Source: Dichetophora obliterata | Lineage: Eukaryota > Arthropoda > Insecta > Diptera > Sciomyzidae | Direction of reading: 5' to 3' | Length of the DNA stretch: 64,000 bases | Assembly (NCBI GenBank): GCA_963920525.1 | Contig: OY986435.1 | Span: 298,955,208 to 299,019,207, forward strand | Part shown: positions 43,234 through 54,867 of the stretch, in pieces | How the letters are laid out: each line of letters opens with the position of its first letter | Numbering within the stretch: position 1 is the first letter of the stretch | Notes under the pieces: generated by a model | Told to the model about the DNA's origin: nothing | Database searches by the model: none | The model's input: the letters and a program-made list of their open reading frames with translations, nothing else | Position numbers and translations under genes: made by a program

Positions 43234-44475
43234 GGCCTTTTACACATGAAGCAATTGAAAAGTAATACAACTACAACGCAAAAGCTTAAAAAGTTGCAAG
43301 CCACTCCAAATTTAAATTGAATTGCAACCTATGCTTTCTGATGACCAAGTCACTTCGCAACGAATATTGAAAAATTCATAACAACACAAATACATTTTAC
43401 AGTTGTACAGTTGTTATAGCGATTCGAATGATGAAAATGTTATTTCATATTTTTATACGCGAACAACTCAACGTCAAAATAGAATTTGTTTGCACACATA
43501 CATAAGGAACAATATTAACTGCAGATTATTCATCGCAGCAAAAGAACGGCAGCAAACTGATGTCAAACAAAACACAATAAGCAACATAAAATAGCCGATT
43601 AGCAGCCCGAACAGAACCAAAAGTTGTAACGACTCAAGAACAATATAGAGAATATATAATTCTTGGTAACGACTTCTGATGTCGAACACACAACAAAACA
43701 CATGCAAGTCAACAAAGCCGTCCAAAATGAAATCGCTGAGCAGGAGTCGTAGCGACTTATCGCTAGAGCATGGTAGAACTAGTGAAGGTACATGCATTTC
43801 AGACTGCTCTCTTTTTCTCATAGCCAGAATTGTCAAACCCAAGCATTTTGCTATTCTTGCCTATTTTTGCTTTCTTATCGCATTCTCATCGTTTTCAGAT
43901 TTTGTATGGGCTGTCAACTTCGTTTTGACAGTTCCGGCAGTCTGTCTCTCCGAAATGAATCTACCTTCTCTAATTCTACTATGCGCTAGAGTAAAATTAA
44001 ATAAAATCTATTCTATTTTTTCTCTAACGACCGACGATTTCCGCTCTGAGTGCAATTAGTGCTGCCATATTTTGCAAGCAGTTGGGTATGTTCAAAGACA
44101 ATTTCATAGTTTTTGCTATGTTCTCACGTTTCTTTTTTGTTTCTGTTTCACTTACACAACAACAAAAACATAAATGCAGAAAAAATATATTTTATACATA
44201 TAGAACAGCAACCCTGCATCGTCAGTCGCAATCGCTTTCATTCTGGATGGGTTCTGTGTATCTGGCAACCAGAGAGGATCGCCGGTCGTAACGACTTTTG
44301 ATTCTGTTCGGGCTCTTAAATTGCAGCAAGCTGTGTTGCATTGAACTGGTCGAGAACGTGTTGCCAGTTTTTTTGTGCACATGTTGCTTCATATGAAGGC
44401 TTCGGTATAAATACATTGGTTAGCAACTTTTGTTGCAGTTGCATTATTTTTAAATTGCTTCATATGTAAAAGGCC
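43234..44475. mobile_element. TIR element, about 1.24 kb, non-coding
   Basis: The first 60 bp (GGCCTTTTACACATGAAGCA, then ATTGAAAAGTAATACAACTA) is the inverse of 44418-44475. Complementarity reappears further in, at 43600-43634 and 44285-44318 (CCCGAACAGAAC...). Target duplication not resolved. The open frames inside (for example 43679-44059) lie across the inverted arms and lack motifs, so I do not call genes. Confidence 0.7.
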
Positions 44476-44616
44476 GAATAGGCATAACAAACAACAAAAA
44501 CGAGAGCAGCTCAGCAAATATTGTATGAGACCTCTTAAAATACTACTGTAAAATGCGTAATTTCTGTGAACGTTTTATGCGTGTTCATAAAAATAAGTCA
44601 TAAAAGAATCCTTCTG

Positions 44617-45481
44617 CAGTGATATGCAAAGAAATAGGGACACCTGTATTTTTATATTTAAAGCTACATGAATTGTATGCAAGGGGCCCCAGATATAGCA
44701 TGTATAATCTCAGTGGGATTCTCCTTAATTAGGCGAGTAAAAAAATGCAAGGATGATGATAACTCCTTCCCCCCTTTAGGAGATAGAGAGGAAAAACTTA
44801 GAAATAGGTGTCATTACATTTTACTCCATATTGATTGTAACTCTTAACCGATCTCCAAAGTCAATAGCATCTTGAAAAAGAGACTACATGACCTTCAAAC
44901 CAATGATACAAAAGCCGTTTTCTAATCGCACAACACTAAAAGCTAACTGTTTTACGTGTGGTAATTTAAAATGAAAAAGTAGTTATGTTTGCAATAAGTA
45001 CTCAGGTACTATGGCAAAATCAAAAACCAAGTCAGTAGAAAATTTTATCATGAAAAAAATTACATCACAAAAATAATCAAAAAATGTATTTAAAATTCGA
45101 GATAGTTTTTATCAAATTTTAATTCAAAATTTTTTTAGAATTTAGTTGCTCATAACTTTCTTAATTGTGACTTTATGAAAATTTTTTTATAAAAATTATA
45201 GTTTCAAATTGATTTTCTTCTCAACAAGTTGTAAACTTTAGAGATCGTCTAAGAGATACATTAAATATGGAGTAAAATGTAATGACACCTATTTTTAAGT
45301 TTTTCCATTCTAGCTCCCGAAGGGGGGTGGGGGTCACCCTGAGCCTTGGATTTCCTTACTCGCCTAATTAAGGAGAATCACTACCTGAGGGAATTAATGC
45401 TATATCTGGGGAACTGTGTAAATATTTCATGCAGCTTTGAATATAAAAATACATATGTCCCTATTTTTTTGCACATCACTG
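44617..45481. mobile_element. Tc1-like non-autonomous element with long TIRs
   Basis: Both ends read CAGTGATRTGCAAARAAATA inward, as in Tc1-type elements, and the inverted repeats extend for about 260 bp (shared GATTCTCCTTAATTAGGCGAG and ATAGGTGTCATTACATTTT). TA follows the right end (45482-45483); the left dinucleotide is TG. The interior is non-coding. Confidence 0.8.
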
Positions 45482-45546
45482 TATGTGTGTTTTATGAGTG
45501 TTTATATAATGGAGTCCAAAAAGAATACTTAGTATGCGTGCTTAAT

Positions 45547-46848
45547 TTTTTATTTTTTTTTTTTATTGAAACGTTATAAAATATATTTATAGACTAACAT
45601 TTCCTTATACTGCAACTAGTAAAAAATACTAACGTTTCTAAAAATACTAATACAATTTAAATTTGATTTAAGGATTTTTTAACGACATACCATTAATTTA
45701 AATTAAAAAAGGAATAATGAAATATTTCCTAGCCTAGGTAGTTGCCAAAAATATCGATTGGCTTGATACGCTTAAGTTTTCGAGTTGGACCAGTGTTGAC
45801 TGCAAGCATGGCTGCTTCATCGTTGACGTGCTGCCAAAGTCTGGTGTTGTGGGCTCTTGCGAACTTGGCTGTAGTTTCTGCAACAGTGTCCATCCGTAGA
45901 TCTCGTAGGATGTCGCTGTTCCTCGAGTACCAAGGCGCATTTACTATACATCGTAGCACCTTGTTTTGGAATCTTTCAATGATGTCTATGGTTGTTTTAC
46001 TGGCACAGCCCCACAGGGGAATGCCATAGCTCCATACTGGTTTCAAAACAGTGTTATAAATTAGCAATTTGTTGTATACGGATAATGGTGAATATTTTCC
46101 AATTAGCCAGTTTAGTTTATTGTATTTTATATTAAGTTCTTGTTTTTCATTTTGACGTGCTCATTCCATCGCAGCTTGGCATCCAAGGTCATACCAAGGT
46201 ATTTCGCTGTGTTTGAGTATGGAATTTGTGAACCAAAAACTATCACTGGCAATTGCACGATTTTTTGTTGGTGAAATCTACATGAACTGATTTACTGTGG
46301 TTTAGTTTTATTCTCCACTTGATTGTCCACTTTGCGATTAAATCAAGAGAGTGCTGAAGTTTTCTTACTGAATCTTTTTCATTCTTTCCAACTGCGAGGA
46401 TCGCGGTGTCATCGGCAAATGTTGCAATGGAGCTTGCTATTGAGGTTGGTATGTCCCTTGTGAATGAGGTATACAAGACTGGACCCAGGATACTTCCTTG
46501 TGGAACGCCCGCGTTGATTGGCACTAGCTCTGAATAATAGTTCTCTTTTTTATTCGAAAAAATCGGTGTGTGATATATGATTCTAGTATAGCTGTGTATT
46601 GTGATGGAAAAACATTTTTCAATTTATATAAAAGCCCTTCATGCCAAACCTTATCAAAGGCTTGGGCAACATCCAAGAACACTGCAGAACACACGGTTTT
46701 GTCTTCTAGTGATTTTTCTATTATATCTGTAATTCTATGGACTTGGTCGATGGTGGAGTATTTATTTCGAAAGCCAAACTGGTGATCTGGTACTAAGCTG
46801 TTGCGGTCAATGATTGGCTTAAGTCTTTCAAGCAGGACTTTCAAGCAG
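45547..46848 (-). pseudogene. 5'-truncated jockey-type LINE with target duplication
   Basis: Minus-strand reverse transcriptase segments: LLERLKPIIDRN and VFLDVAQAFDKVWH (46524-46844), then after a one-base frameshift near 46540 GVPQGSILGPVLYTS and FADDTAIL (46243-46520), and a C-terminal part ending at 45729 with YGIPLWGCASKTTIDIIERF and RCIVNAPWYSRNSDI. The 3' end carries a T-rich run on the plus strand (45547-45564), i.e. a poly(A) tail. The 10 of 11 matching sequence GCGTGYTTAAT flanks both ends (45536-45546 and 46849-46859), the target duplication. The catalytic FADD is intact, but the copy lacks the first ORF, the endonuclease and part of RT. Confidence 0.88.
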
Positions 46849-47130
46849 GCGTGTTTAATGAGTGCTCATAAAATTAACTCCTTTTTATGCATATTTTATG
46901 AGTGTTTATAAATTGGAGTCATCAAAAAATACTTTTTGTTCATGTGTTATGATTGCTCATAAAATACGATTAAATTATGCGACTTTTTTATGAGTCCATA
47001 AAGAGACATAATACAGTCATAGTTAGGAATCATATTTTGGAGCACACAGATACAAAAATTTACCAATAAAAGAGTCTTTTTTGAGCGCATTATGACGATC
47101 AAGACTCATATATATGAGTTCCACAAACGG

Positions 47131-48349
47131 ACTAGGAAGTAATTTATAAACATGTAAATTTTACATGCATATAAATATCAACAACATAAACAGCAACACA
47201 ACAAAGGACACGAATTTGCATTCGTGATTTCGGCACGAACGAAAATGTGCTTTCTACTTCTTAGATTTTGCTCTTTTGTGACTACCTATACTAAAAAAGT
47301 GACAAAATGGAATGTGAGATATTCGTTCCATTCACCACACGACTGATATTTTTCACGTTTAATCTAAGTACGATGATTATTAAAGGCAGTTGATATACCC
47401 CAAAGAGTCCACTAAAAACATTAAAAGTGCTTAAGAAACTTTGTGAAAATTTCTTAATTAAATCGATAAAAATTAAAAAAAAAACCGGCGTCAACGTTCT
47501 CTTTTTCGTTATGTTCAAATAATGTTCTAAGAGACAATTTTCGTAGGCTGAGATGTTTGAGGGAGGATATCATGAAAGCAGATAGTTGTCCACGAAAAAG
47601 TGATGTCTTAAAACACTTCGACAAGTTTCTTTAAATGCGGGTGAGTAAAATTTGAGTAAATTTGGCTGCTTTGATATTTTGACTTATGTCAAACTTGATC
47701 TGAGAGCTATTTCTCTGTGCGTCGTGTGTTTTCTACAAGCATATCTGATTTCAAAAATGGAAGAAAATTGTCTTATTTTCTTACGTTCGCAATTTTTGAA
47801 TAATTTTTAACCTTATCTCTAACTCTTCTGCTTGTTAAAATAGGTAACGCGGTCAGTAGTAAAATTTTTTTAATTTTAAATGAAAACTATATTTTAAGAT
47901 TTTTATCGCTAGAAACTTGCGATCAATTAAGCATCATTACTTCTGGTCTGCTAATTTTTGAAAACTGACAAAAATTGGCTATAATAAAATAATTTTTTAA
48001 GGTATAATAATTATAAAAAATAGCTATTATTAACAAATGTGCTCCAAATATATTATGCAAACAATTACATAATAAATAGTTATTATAATTATTTTTTAAA
48101 TTATGTTAAATCTATATCTATCTGAAGATTGCTGAAAATTATGACTTGGTTTGAAAGTGAAAGTTAAAATTAAAAAAAAACAATACCTAAAAAATTGTTT
48201 TGGAAATATGCTTTTGAAACAATATTAAAATAAAATTAAAATTGTCGGTTTCTGCAAAGCAATAATTTAGTAAATTAACTATTTATAGTCCGTTTTTCTG
48301 CCTCTATGAAGGTTTGGTGTGTGGTTTTGTATGCGTTTCTCAATCATCC
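47131..48349. other. AT-rich DNA without a gene
   Basis: No coding frame or repeat that I recognise. Confidence 0.5.
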
Positions 48350-48597
48350 CAGAAAACATTATGACTCTTGAAAGACTCCTTTACGACTTATATATGTGAG
48401 CCTTTATCGTTATAATGCGCTCAACACAGACTCTTTTATTAGTACATTTTCGTATTTTGTGGGCTCCAAATATGATTCATAAAAAATATTTTTTTTGTCT
48501 CTTTCTGGACTCATAAAATACACGCATTTAAGAGTCATATTCTATGAGCACTCATTAGAGTCATATTTCATGAGGACTCATAAAATGTTTGCTGGGA
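48350..48597. mobile_element. MITE with CCCAGMAAACAT ends, 248 bp
   Basis: Begins CCCAGAAAACATTATGACTC and ends with the inverse of CCCAGCAAACATTTTATGAG. Between them TATGAGT/ACTCATA words alternate. It is related in inverse orientation to 46860-47120. Confidence 0.65.
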
Positions 48598-49150
48598 TAT
48601 TTCTACCTGTACATAAATAATAAATTAGGTCAACAGAAACCACATCAAACGCATGTTTAAATTAATTTCAGTCTTGTAATTGGGCATGTGGTCAGAAACA
48701 TTCGACTTAGTGATGCTGCGGTAGAAAACTATATAATTATATAGGTTCAATTGAGTATGTTTGTGAGTGGGTGTGTGTGTGTTTATGTGTGTGTGAATGA
48801 AAATAAAGTTATAAGTTATCCGAATCGAGCTGAAGGATAACTGCAATTTGATATTCCAACAATATTGAGAGCATCTGCAACTAGAAGTGATCACACATTC
48901 ATTTACTTTGATTGAAAAAGTCTCATACTCATAAAAGAACTAAAAGAACATGAAGTACTTTAATTGGAAGAAAAAAAATATATTTTGAGAAGTCAATCCG
49001 TGTCAGAAGTCAATCTCGATCGTTTTTAGCCACTTTGAATTCTGGGTTTTTCCTTTCAGGACCCCGGAAATTGGTTACGTTACTTTCACCTGACTTATCT
49101 GGTATCCAGAAATACTTGTAGAAAATATCGGAAAAATTGGTGAAAAAAAC
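48598..49150. other. No gene; GT microsatellite
   Basis: A GT-rich microsatellite lies at 48753-48797. Two small minus-strand open frames (48625-48894, 49010-49234) have no motif. Confidence 0.5.
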
Positions 49151-49665
49151 AACCTCCCAGCTGTCAAATTCTGATATAGTGATGCAGAATTTGTAACAAA
49201 GGGTACCTCTGGATAAGGTAGGTGAAATGAACATGTCTTTAAGTTTTCAATTTTATCTAATTCTGTGGTTATTTGGGCTAAGAAAATTAAGTGCCCATGA
49301 TTCATTTGCTCTAGCTCTTCCTCTGGCCCCTGCTGTGGACAAAAAGGCTGTTTTTTAGTCTTAATTTTATTTCTCGTAATGTGATTGTTGAAAAATTCCC
49401 AAAATTTGCATGTAAGCGATTGAAGTAAAAACATTTGAACCTAGCATTTGGTTAAATAAAACTGATTTAATTCGATTTAACCACAAACATTGGTTAACAT
49501 TTGGTTAAAATAACTACATTTGTCAGTTTCATTTAGCAACAAAAGCAGGTTAAATTGACCTTAATTGCGTGTGGTAATCTTAACCTGACGATTCATGTTG
49601 GAAAATTTTAACCTGAAATGTAGTTAAAGTTTGATTAAATTAACCACATTTTTTTTCTGGGTGTG
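49151..49665 (-). mobile_element. Element end with GGTTAA-rich terminus (copy 1, inverted)
   Basis: Read on the minus strand from 49665: CACACCCAGAAAAAAAATGT, then many GGTTAA/TTAACC words, then a TTTTGTTACAAATTCTGCAT segment. The same order occurs on the plus strand from 57911. The opposite end of the element was not found. A 119-codon minus-strand open frame crosses it without motifs. Confidence 0.6.
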
Positions 49666-49719
49666 ATTACAAAAGCATGAATAGCAAGCAAAAAGAAAGT
49701 AGTAAAGTATGAAAAAAAT

Positions 49720-49999
49720 AAATTCCAAGCTTATAATAAAAATTAAACTGTCCGGCCTTTTTTCTGCAAAATCTTTGATAACTTCTTCATAACCAATATC
49801 AAATCTTCGATGCACACTTATCAACGCCAAGCCAGTTAGTCTCTCTTGTCCTTTTGTCCTTTTGAGAGTCTCTCTTGCAAGTAAGTTTTAAACCTTTTTA
49901 ATGTTGAAAAGGATCGCTCTGCAGTACAAGCAGAAACTGGTACAGTTGCATATATTTTTAAAAGAGAAAAAATTGTCAGAAAAACGATTTGTTGAATTT
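49720..49999 (-). pseudogene. hAT transposase C-terminus, fragment split from 55583-56060
   Basis: Minus-strand reading gives VPVSACTAERSFSTLKRFKT, then after a short duplication-caused frame change QERLTGLALISVHRRFDIGY and a KDFAEK tail: the C-terminal dimerisation domain of ZMYM1-like hAT transposases. A related copy with the same order is at 62640-62760. The upstream part of the same copy seems to be at 55583-56060, beyond the inserted 50011-55582 block. Confidence 0.8.
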
Positions 50000-50165
50000 A
50001 TTTAACCCTACACAGCTAGAAATCTTGTACTAAAATTTAAACTTTTCTGTACTATATATAAGTCAACACCAGCTTTGGTATTTGCAATGTACGAAAACAT
50101 GGTTTTAATACAGCTTTGGTTTAAAATTTAGTACAAGATTTAATTAAAATATAAAAAAAAATAAC

Positions 50166-50240
50166 AAGCATTGCGAGATTCGATTATACAACATTCAGTT
50201 TGTAAACTCACTACTCTAACCACCGGGCTATATTGGCCTA
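50166..50240 (-). repeat. tRNA-derived SINE-like head
   Basis: On the minus strand TAGCCCGGTGGTTAGAG matches the tRNA A box, and AATCGAATCTCGC about 35 bases on resembles a B box. The folds of a real tRNA are not convincing, so a tRNA-derived retroposon is more likely than a tRNA gene. Confidence 0.4.
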
Positions 50241-50594
50241 CAAATAAAAAGCGCGATAAGCAAGCATATGAATCGAGTCGCATAATATTGAGTCGCAGCA
50301 TTGCCAGGCTAACTTTTAACGAGTCTTAATCTAAATTTATGGCATTATTCTGTATCTCTATCCGATCAATCGTTTCGTACAAAACACTGATCGGTCGTGT
50401 GTTTGAAATTTGTAGCTCGAACAGAATCAAACAACGAGAACAGCTGATCAGCTGGCGAACGATGCCGTAACACAGTAACATCTTGCAATTTGTATCCCTG
50501 ACGATTAATAAAACTACGAAGCCAGACTTCAAAATCTAATGAACACTTTTAAGTTATCGTTGTGTTTTGTTTGCTAAAGAACATTATTAAAAAA

Positions 50595-51569
50595 ATGGAC
50601 AATTCTGTTAAAAAAGGTATATATTAACTCAAATACATAAATATTAGGAAAAAAGTGCAATGAGTTAAGTTTCAGTGATAAAAAAAACAACAAGCACACA
50701 GTTCGAAGTGCTAGTTAAGCAGTTGGAAGCTCATCCAGATCTGGCCAGAGGCGCCCCTACGTATGGCGCTGATAGAGCATCCGTCGATGAGTTGTGGAAG
50801 AAGATAGCAGTTAAAGTAAACTCATACGGTCCACCACAAAGAAGTGCTGCTGAATGGAAAAAGGTAAGATATAACTTTAAAACTATGAATGGTCTTGACC
50901 CAACTAGTTTATTTTTCTTGCACTTAAGATTTGGGCCGATTTAAAAAGCAGGACCAAAAAAAAAATAGCAGAAAATAACAGCAGTCTTCAAGCGACAGGT
51001 GGTGGACCTTTTTTCAGAGCTCTCCACTTTCTGAAATCGAGCAGGTCATCGATTCGATATTATTAATGTCTAAGGCAGCAGCACCCTCTGGAAAAATTTT
51101 GGGATTCCGAACAGTACCGACAACAGCAGAGCCAACAAAAGCTCCAACAACACAGCTTGTGTCACAGCCAACAACACAGCCTGCAGCACAGCAAATTCAA
51201 CAAAACGAATTACAGCAAACAGCAACACCAGCAAGACAGTCACAGACAGACATACTTTTGACACCGACTAGACAAACAACTCAAATAGGAGTAGTTTCAC
51301 CAACAATGGTAACACCCATTAATGTCACACAGACCCCACGCATAGCCCGACAACTTTCAAAATCTCCACGAAGGAAGAGAAACTTCCAACAAACTATTGG
51401 GGAGTCAGCTAGAGAGCAGGCCAAATCTGCTAAAATTCAAGCAGCATCCTCAAAAGAAATCGCCACTGCCGCAAATAGCATTGCAGAGTCTATGGCAAAA
51501 TTGGTCGAAATATTGGAACGCCAGACACAGGCGCTAGAAGAATTCATTAATATAATGAAAAACACATAA
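50595..51569 (+). CDS. Harbinger-type Myb/SANT-like DNA-binding protein, with a frameshift
   Basis: Inferred exons: 50595-50616, 50676-50863 and 50929-51569, with GT...AG junctions in matching phase. Residues about 15-85 form a Myb/SANT-like domain (FEVLVKQLEAHPDLARG, VDELWKKIAVKVNSYGPPQR, AAEWKK joined to IWADLKSRTKKK). Such proteins are the usual second protein of PIF/Harbinger elements; they bind the ends and help bring the transposase into the nucleus. A Thr/Gln-rich linker (51100-51330), a basic patch (SPRRKRNFQ) and a C-terminal coiled-coil-like segment (AESMAKLVEILERQTQALEE) follow. The frame changes in a run of six T at 51009-51014: one base appears lost, so the C-terminal part is out of frame as given. 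This is either a real lesion or a homopolymer error. The gene converges on the transposase gene at 52804-54867. Confidence 0.8.
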
Positions 51570-52127
51570 CGTTCTTCTTTATTTTATTTTTTATATTATT
51601 TTATTTTCATATAGTTCCTTTTTAATTTATTTTTATTTCATTTTAATTTTTAATACAACGAATTTAAAAGTAATTTTAATTTTATCTTTTCACCTTTCTA
51701 ATTGTCGAATTGTTTTGTTAATTTTTTATACTTTTTTGTTTTTTTATATATTTATATTTAAAAATATGCTACATATATAAATATATATAAAAAATGTACC
51801 TCTATACATTATAATGTAATATGAATTTTTGTGATACTTAAATATACGATGATCTCTTAAGAACTTGTTTATATTTTGATGTTATTGTAATCTCCAATAA
51901 TAACACTGTGCGGCACGAAAATCTGTATTTGATAATTGTAATGTTTTCACTTAATTTTATTATGAGGAATCTCGTGGTGACATTTGTTTTTCCACTTCAC
52001 CAAACACTTTAGAACAAAATTTTTTTTAAAGATGTATAGCTCAGATTCAAAAATTAATCAAGATTTAAAAATTTTATAAATAATTAAACAATATTGATAT
52101 TGTTTCGGCCTTCTGTAGTTTGTTGCT
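51570..52127. other. Intergenic, AT-rich
   Basis: Between the convergent Harbinger genes. No gene seen. Confidence 0.5.
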
Positions 52128-52181
52128 ATAATAAATTGGGCTCCGGCCAAAGCCCTCCGTATAAAGCCCAATTTATTATAG
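52127..52181. terminator. Stem-loop between the convergent Harbinger genes
   Basis: ATAATAAATTGGGCT and AGCCCAATTTATTAT form a perfect 15-bp stem around a loop of about 24 bases. A role in 3' end formation is only a guess. Confidence 0.35.
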
Positions 52182-52227
52182 TAATTAAATAATATTAAAA
52201 AGTTAAAGTTTTTTCTAAATGACCTTG

Positions 52228-52347
52228 TTATTTATTAGGTTGATTTTATATGATTTAATTACAAATTCTAACTGTATTTTAAATCAAGTACGATTTCAAC
52301 TATCAAACATTTAGAATTTGTATTTAAATAATATAAAATCAACATAA
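52228..52347. mobile_element. Internally deleted copy of the palindromic MITE (29033-29233)
   Basis: Shares ACCT...TTATTAGGTTGATTTTATATGATTT and AACTATCAAACATTTAGAAT, then TTTGTATTTAAATAATATAA, with the 29033-29233 element; the central part is missing. Confidence 0.6.
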
Positions 52348-52415
52348 TATTAAAAAGCAATAATATTAATTAAAATAGTATTAATATTAGAAGCTATTTT
52401 CTTAAATTTTATTGA

Positions 52416-52625
52416 GTAAAAAACTGATTTCCATGTTTATGTTTACAACGATACAAAACGCACCCATTTCGTCAAATTTTTTGCAAACTCTTATTCCCTG
52501 CAAAATTCTACCAAAAAAAAAGGATTTTGTTTTTAATTGTCAACAAGGCTGCAAATATTTAACGCATGTCGGCACAACAAAATTCTTTAATTTATGATTA
52601 TTATTTATGATTTAAATTGGGTTGG
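52416..52625 (+). repeat. 210-bp direct repeat, copy A
   Basis: About 97% identical to 54141-54352. It lies downstream of the transposase stop codon; copy B is in the transposase gene's first intron. Both start GTAAAAAACTGATTT and end AAATTGGGTTGG. Confidence 0.85.
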
Positions 52626-52803
52626 TTAAATTGAAATAAATTTAAATATGATTTAAATATTAAAGATCGGATAATGCTGTTTCGTTGGCCGCTACACCAA
52701 CTCATCAGCGGTCTTAGTGATCTAAAATTCACCGGACCGGACAGCATTGTTTTGTTGACTGCTACATCAACTCATCAACGCTGCCTGTTATAGGAATACT
52801 TGC

Positions 52804-54867
52804 TTATTGCAGGCTCTCAGCAATTTGTCTTCTTATGTTTGTGGCTATGCTAGTAAACTCAGAGTTTGCTACGTCATCAGTGCTCGTGTTTTGATAGTCG
52901 TCGTTAGAATCTCGAAGGTTCAAAGGAGGCCATTCATGCTTGAAGAAAATGCATGCATTGTGGATTGCACTGCATGCATTTACGATTTTAGTGGCCTTTT
53001 CAGGAGAATAATGAAGTCCTCTTGAACCTATTAAGCCATTAGTATGATTATAAGTATTGTTAAATTTAAAAAAATATTTACCTATAATGCTGCGAAACCG
53101 ATTTTTCAAAACACCAAAGCAGCGTTCAATGACGTTTCGTGCCTTGCACTGTCTTTCGTTGAATCGGTTTTGAGATTCATCAGATGGATTCCTATACGGA
53201 GTCATTAAGTATGGCTCCAACGGGTAGCCGGAATCACCTAAAATGGTTATTAGTAAAATGAAGTGTTAATTGTTATTGTATTCATAGTTATAAAAGCATG
53301 ATAATAATGAAATTAATAAGTTTCTTTTAACTTTACCCAAAAGCCAAGTATTTCTTTTTCCATTTAAAAAATTTGACTTTAGCTGCTGTTCTGCTGCACT
53401 ATACTTCCAAACAAAGGAGTCGTGATTCGCACCAGGATGTCTTGCGTCAACATATGTAATAACCATGTTTAAATCACAAATCTAAAAAACCAAACATTTT
53501 AGTCGAGAATATATATAATCGAGAAATATAAAGCTAATACTTACGACCATCACATTGAGACTGTAGAATCCTTTTCTATTATGAAATAAATGTCGGCTAT
53601 TTACACCAGGTGACTTTATGCGGACATGTGTTCCGTCCACACAGCCAATAACACCTGGTATTCCAAACTTGTCGTAATACTGCTCCTTAACACTATTTTC
53701 CTCATCATCAGTCCTTTGGAAAACAACCCATTTCTGGCAAAAATGTTCCTCGAAAATCGTAAGACACTCATTTATCACTTTACCGACTGCTGATTGTGAC
53801 ATACTGGAAACACATTCATTTCCCACTGACTTTTGGTAGCTTCCAGTAGCCAAAAACCGCAGGAATGTTGACAGCTTAAGTTGTGGTGGTAAATGAGTGT
53901 TTCTATAGATGGTATTCATATGAATACTGACGGCAGCAAATATTTGCTGAAACACTACCTTACTCACACGAAAATTTGCCACGAATCTATTTGGAAAAAT
54001 ATTTCAAGTTATTCAACTTCATTGATTAGAAACTGATTTATAAGTGCTTCACGCCATTTATAAAAGTTACAATACCTTTCCATTGAACTTACAAACATCG
54101 AAATCGGTTAAGGATTCGCTAAATGGCGTCAATTTTTTTCGTAAAAAAACTGATTTCTATGTTTATGTTTACTACGATACAAAATGCACCCATTTCATCA
54201 AATTTTTTGCAAACTCTTATTCCCTGCAAAATTCTACCAAAAAAAAAAGGATTTTGTTTTTAATTGTCAACAAGGCTGCAAATATTTAACGCATGTCGGC
54301 ACAACAAAATTCTTTAATTTATGATTATGATTTATGATTTAAATTGGGTTGGCCTACCTCACTAATAAAGGATTTTAGAACACATTAATTTTTTGGCAAG
54401 CAGAAAAATTCCAATTTTGTTTAAATATTTGTGCCAGAAAAACGAATGTGGCACATTCATTTTTTTGGCATGATGAAAATATAAAAAAACACATTCTCTG
54501 ATTCAGAACTGTAGTATTGCAGCAGATCTGATCTACATTCTTATTCCATATGTTGGTACAATGTTCCTTAAATAAAACTGCATCAGAAACAGCAATAAAC
54601 CCAAAACTGAATTTTTTCACTTTCATGGTTTTGGCATGCAGGTGAGGATATCACTTTCATCCACTCATGTCTTCATTTAAATTATGGCGTTGCAAGTTTC
54701 TGGTCAGTGATCGAAGGCTGTGAAGCACTTGAAAGAATAAAATAATATACTTACTCAGTATCTTGCAATTCCAGAACATTTGTGCGGTCACGCAATCTTC
54801 GTCGCTCCACCCTGAGCTCTATTTCATCCAGCCTCTCAAAATCGAATACTGCAATAGTTGCATACAT
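52804..54867 (-). CDS. HARBI1-like PIF/Harbinger transposase, five exons, intact frame
   Basis: Inferred exons on the minus strand: 54867-54755, 53986-53545, 53481-53337, 53237-53082 and 53027-52804. All junctions are GT...AG with agreeing phases; the last intron is only 54 bp and stays open, so it could be mistaken for coding. The product is 359 residues, the size of HARBI1. The DDE residues are all present: Asp near 155 in GCVDGTHV, Asp near 206 in GANHDSF and Glu near 271 in NVIERCFG. Conserved GDSGYPL and RGLHYSPEKATKIVNAC also fit. The N-terminal part (RFVANFRVSK-type HTH region) precedes the catalytic core. It should cut and paste elements with a 3-bp TWA target. The element's own ends are unresolved. 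Together with the Myb-like gene it makes a nearly autonomous pair. Confidence 0.88.
54141..54352 (+). repeat. 210-bp direct repeat, copy B (in transposase intron 1)
   Basis: See 52416-52625. Located within the intron between 54755 and 53986. Confidence 0.85.

Larger units (their letters stand above)
44572..47130. repeat. Older repeat with TCATAAAA words, interrupted twice
   Basis: Segments 44572-44616, 45482-45546 and 46849-47130 share TTATGAGTG / CTCATAAAA words and the tandem word TTTTATGAGTGTTTATA (45491 and 46891). They resemble the inverse of 48350-48597. The first gap is a Tc1-like element and the second a LINE insertion, so the three pieces were once continuous. Confidence 0.6.

Noticed and set aside
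43679..44059. 126-codon plus-strand open frame
   Set aside because: Lies across inverted arms of a TIR element, hydrophobic by composition only, opposed by another frame on the minus strand.
45729..46029. Plus-strand open frame of 95 codons at 45742-46029
   Set aside because: It is the opposite-strand shadow of the jockey-type reverse transcriptase C-terminus.
50166..50240. A functional tRNA gene
   Set aside because: The A box is good, but the B box is weak and no cloverleaf pairs convincingly; listed only as a tRNA-derived retroposon head.
53027..53081. Continuous coding through 53028-53081 in the Harbinger transposase
   Set aside because: The segment is open but has GT...AG ends, and its removal restores the conserved IIGSRGLHY junction, so it is an intron.
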